In this document: positions 62,249 to 64,000 of the stretch, in pieces
Layout of the letters: each line of letters starts with the position of its first letter
How positions within the stretch are numbered: the first letter of the stretch is position 1
Notes under the pieces: generated by a model
What the model was told of the DNA's origin: nothing
The model's input: the letters and a program-made list of their open reading frames with translations, nothing else
Database searches by the model: none
NCBI RefSeq assembly: GCF_014529705.1
Contig: NZ_JAANIH010000011.1
Span: 1 to 64,000 of the forward strand
Direction: 5' to 3'
Source: Bradyrhizobium campsiandrae
GTDB lineage: Bacteria; Pseudomonadota; Alphaproteobacteria; Rhizobiales; Xanthobacteraceae
DNA length: 64,000 nt
Position numbers and translations under genes: made by a program

Positions 62249-63895
62249 TCACCAATTGCGGAAGCGGCTGGGTGGGCGGTAGAGGCCGCCCGAGGCCAGC
62301 ATGAGATCCTTGATCGAGCGCGCCGCCAGCAGATTGCGATCGGCGTCGAGCGGATCGATGCCGAGATCTTCAGGACGCTGGATCACGCCGCGCTGCCGGA
62401 GTTGCTCGACCAGCTTCGCATCACGCGCGCGGCCGATATCGGTGTAGCCGGCAACGCCGCGGATCGCCTGCTCGCGCTCGTCCTTGCTGCGGCACATCAA
62501 GAGGTTGGCGATGCCTTCTTCGGTGACGATGTGGGTGACGTCGTCCGAGTAGACCATCACCGGCGCAAGATCGAGGTCGAGCTTGCGCGCCAGCTCGAGC
62601 GCATCCAGCCGTTCGACGAACAGGGGCGTGTTGCGCTCGCCAAAGGTCTCGCCGATCTGCACCACCAGCTTGCGGCCGCGGCGCAGCGCCGCGTTGGTAC
62701 CAGGGGCGGCTTCGGCGCCGGCCTTGAGCCAGGGCTCGCTCGGGTGACGGCGGCCACGCGGATCGGAGCCCATGTTGGGCGCGCCGCCGAAGCCGGCGAT
62801 ACGGCTGGTCGTCACAGTCGAGCTGTGGCCTTCGAGATCGATCTGCAGCGTCGACCCGATGAACATGTCGCAGGCATAGAGGCCCGCGGTCTGGCAGAAG
62901 GCGCGGTTGGAGCGCAGCGAGCCGTCGGGGCCGGTGAAGAACACATCGGAACGCGCCGCGACGTAATCCTCCATGCCGACTTCCGATCCGAAGCAATGGA
63001 TCTGCTCGACCCAGCCGGATTCGATCGCCGGAATCATCGTCGGATGCGGATTGAGCGCAAAGTGCGTGCAGACCTTGCCCTTGAGGCCGAGCTTCTCGCC
63101 ATAGGTCGGCAGCAATAGCTCGATCGCGGCGGTGTTGAAGCCGATGCCGTGGTTGAGCCGGCGCACGCCGTAGGGCGCATAGATGCCCTTGATGGCGAGC
63201 ATCGCCGTCAGGATCTGGGTCTCGGTGATGGCGGCGGGATCGCGCGTGAACAGCGGCTCGACATAGAAGGGCCTGTTCGCCTCGACCACGAAATGCACGA
63301 GGTCGCCGGGAATGTCGACGCGCGGCACCTTGTCGACGATCTCGGTGACCTGCGCCACGACGACACCGTTCTTGTAGCTGGTCGCCTCGACGACGGTCGG
63401 CGTGTCTTCGGTGTTCGGCCCCGTATAGAGATTGCCATCCTTGTCGGCGCTGACCGCCGCGATCAGCGCGACGTTCGGCGTGAGGTCGATGAAGTAGCGC
63501 GCGAACAGCTCGAGATAGGTATGGACGGCCCCTAACTCGATCTTGCCGCCGAACAGCATGCGCGCAATACGCGCCGACTGCGGGCCCGAATAGGAGAAGT
63601 CGAGCCGCCGCGCGATGCCCTTCTCGAAGATGTCCAGATGCGCTGATAGCACCACGCCTGACTGGACCATGTGCAGGTCGCGGACGTCCCCTGGCTCGAG
63701 GCTGGCGAGCGCCGAGGCGAGGATGTCGGCCTGCTTCTGATTATCGCCCTCCAGGCACACCCGGTCGCCTGACCGGATCACGGCCTTCAGAAACGCGCCG
63801 AGGCTCGGGGTCGGGACCACCTTTCCCTTGGCGTGCTGCCGGCCGGCCGCGAGGCGCTCACCGAGGGCGGCCTTTTGCATACCCCAATCGCTCAT
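62249..63895 (-). CDS. mdcA: Malonate decarboxylase alpha subunit
   Basis: A 548-residue acyl-carrier transferase that exchanges acetyl for malonyl on MdcC, giving free acetate. LEGDNQKQADILASAL, VEATSYKNGVVVAQV, GFGGAPNMGSDPRGRRH and the C-terminal SGGLYRPPSRFRNW are full-length family features. First gene of mdcACDEGBH; together these let the cell use malonate as carbon source. No transporter gene is in the window. Confidence 0.95.
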   Translation of the reverse strand: MSDWGMQKAALGERLAAGRQHAKGKVVPTPSLGAFLKAVIRSGDRVCLEGDNQKQADILASALASLEPGDVRDLHMVQSGVVLSAHLDIFEKGIARRLDFSYSGPQSARIARMLFGGKIELGAVHTYLELFARYFIDLTPNVALIAAVSADKDGNLYTGPNTEDTPTVVEATSYKNGVVVAQVTEIVDKVPRVDIPGDLVHFVVEANRPFYVEPLFTRDPAAITETQILTAMLAIKGIYAPYGVRRLNHGIGFNTAAIELLLPTYGEKLGLKGKVCTHFALNPHPTMIPAIESGWVEQIHCFGSEVGMEDYVAARSDVFFTGPDGSLRSNRAFCQTAGLYACDMFIGSTLQIDLEGHSSTVTTSRIAGFGGAPNMGSDPRGRRHPSEPWLKAGAEAAPGTNAALRRGRKLVVQIGETFGERNTPLFVERLDALELARKLDLDLAPVMVYSDDVTHIVTEEGIANLLMCRSKDEREQAIRGVAGYTDIGRARDAKLVEQLRQRGVIQRPEDLGIDPLDADRNLLAARSIKDLMLASGGLYRPPSRFRNW

Positions 63896-63935
63896 TTCGG
63901 CTCCTTGGCATGCTGGAACTCACTGGAATGGCCTT

Positions 63936-63976
63936 TATGTATGCGTATTGCCTTTATTTGTCAATTAATGTATACG
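63936..63976 (-). promoter_or_regulatory. mdc operon promoter with paired operator-like repeats
   Basis: On the minus strand TTGACA (63959-63964) is followed after 17 bases by TACATA (63936-63941). ATGTATGCG (63937-63945) overlaps the -10 box and ATGTATACG (63968-63976) lies just upstream of the -35 box, 31 bases apart on the plus strand. The TGTATAC core resembles the ATTGTATACAAT site of the GntR-type repressor MdcY known from Acinetobacter. The regulator gene is not in the window. Confidence 0.55.
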
Positions 63977-64000
63977 AAAGCCTATAAGCGATCGGAATTC

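Overview
The window is high-G+C alphaproteobacterial DNA, most likely from Bradyrhizobium or a close relative. The evidence is the conserved DUF2948-hisD-UPF0262-phosphatase-maf-yacG-tRNA-Phe block, a complete malonate decarboxylase operon, and REP-type palindromes of a kind common in that group. Naming the genus is inference from family knowledge, not from a search.

Layout. (1) 1-974 is left chromosomal flank without a convincing gene; it holds an inverted repeat and repeat-like sequence. (2) About 975-43106 is a compound genomic island ending in tRNA-Thr(GGT), which lies on the minus strand at 43082-43156. The 3' end of the tRNA is repeated exactly at 975-999, and a diverged att-like copy at about 21729-21830 splits the island. 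(2a) Part A (975-21.7 kb) carries metabolic, redox and stress genes: SDR, a SoxCD-like sulfite dehydrogenase pair, DUF302, a coupled DUF202 operon, two metallo-beta-lactamase-fold enzymes, an orphan peptide-type binding protein, a large wHTH-ATPase-TPR regulator, two Dps proteins, two AraC regulators, two chloroperoxidase-like hydrolases, cytochrome P460, a small histidine kinase and a dehalogenase-like hydrolase. (2b) The left half of part B (22.0-32.0 kb) is a defence cluster: a three-gene ABC-three-component system with an alpha/beta-hydrolase effector, an unknown membrane protein, a possible PD-(D/E)xK protein, a MmeI-like single-chain restriction-modification enzyme and a frameshifted unknown gene. 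(2c) The right half (32.0-43.1 kb) looks like a plasmid, phage or satellite backbone: two ribbon-helix-helix proteins, a winged-helix replication-initiator candidate with iterons inside its own gene, a serine recombinase beside a 16-bp inverted repeat, a lone tail tape-measure protein with two wall-hydrolase domains, an M41-like peptidase and the tyrosine integrase.

(3) 43.1-64 kb is ordinary chromosome: an FAD oxidoreductase fused to a cyclic-nucleotide domain, EthD and membrane proteins, the chromosomal relative of the island hydrolases, a TetR/SDR divergent pair, an epimerase remnant, the hisD block and tRNA-Phe. A second, tiny insertion lies here: 17 bp of the tRNA-Phe 3' end recur at 55851-55867 and enclose one TPR-protein gene. 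The window ends with GNAT, a cupin facing an XRE-cupin regulator, and mdcACDEGBH, whose promoter region carries paired repeats resembling MdcY-type operators.

The observations most worth following are the frame-independent 22-bp iterons in the initiator gene, the orphan muralytic tape-measure protein on the same mobile segment, the covarying att hairpins, the ABC-three-component system, and the Dps pair in which one member has lost ferroxidase ligands.
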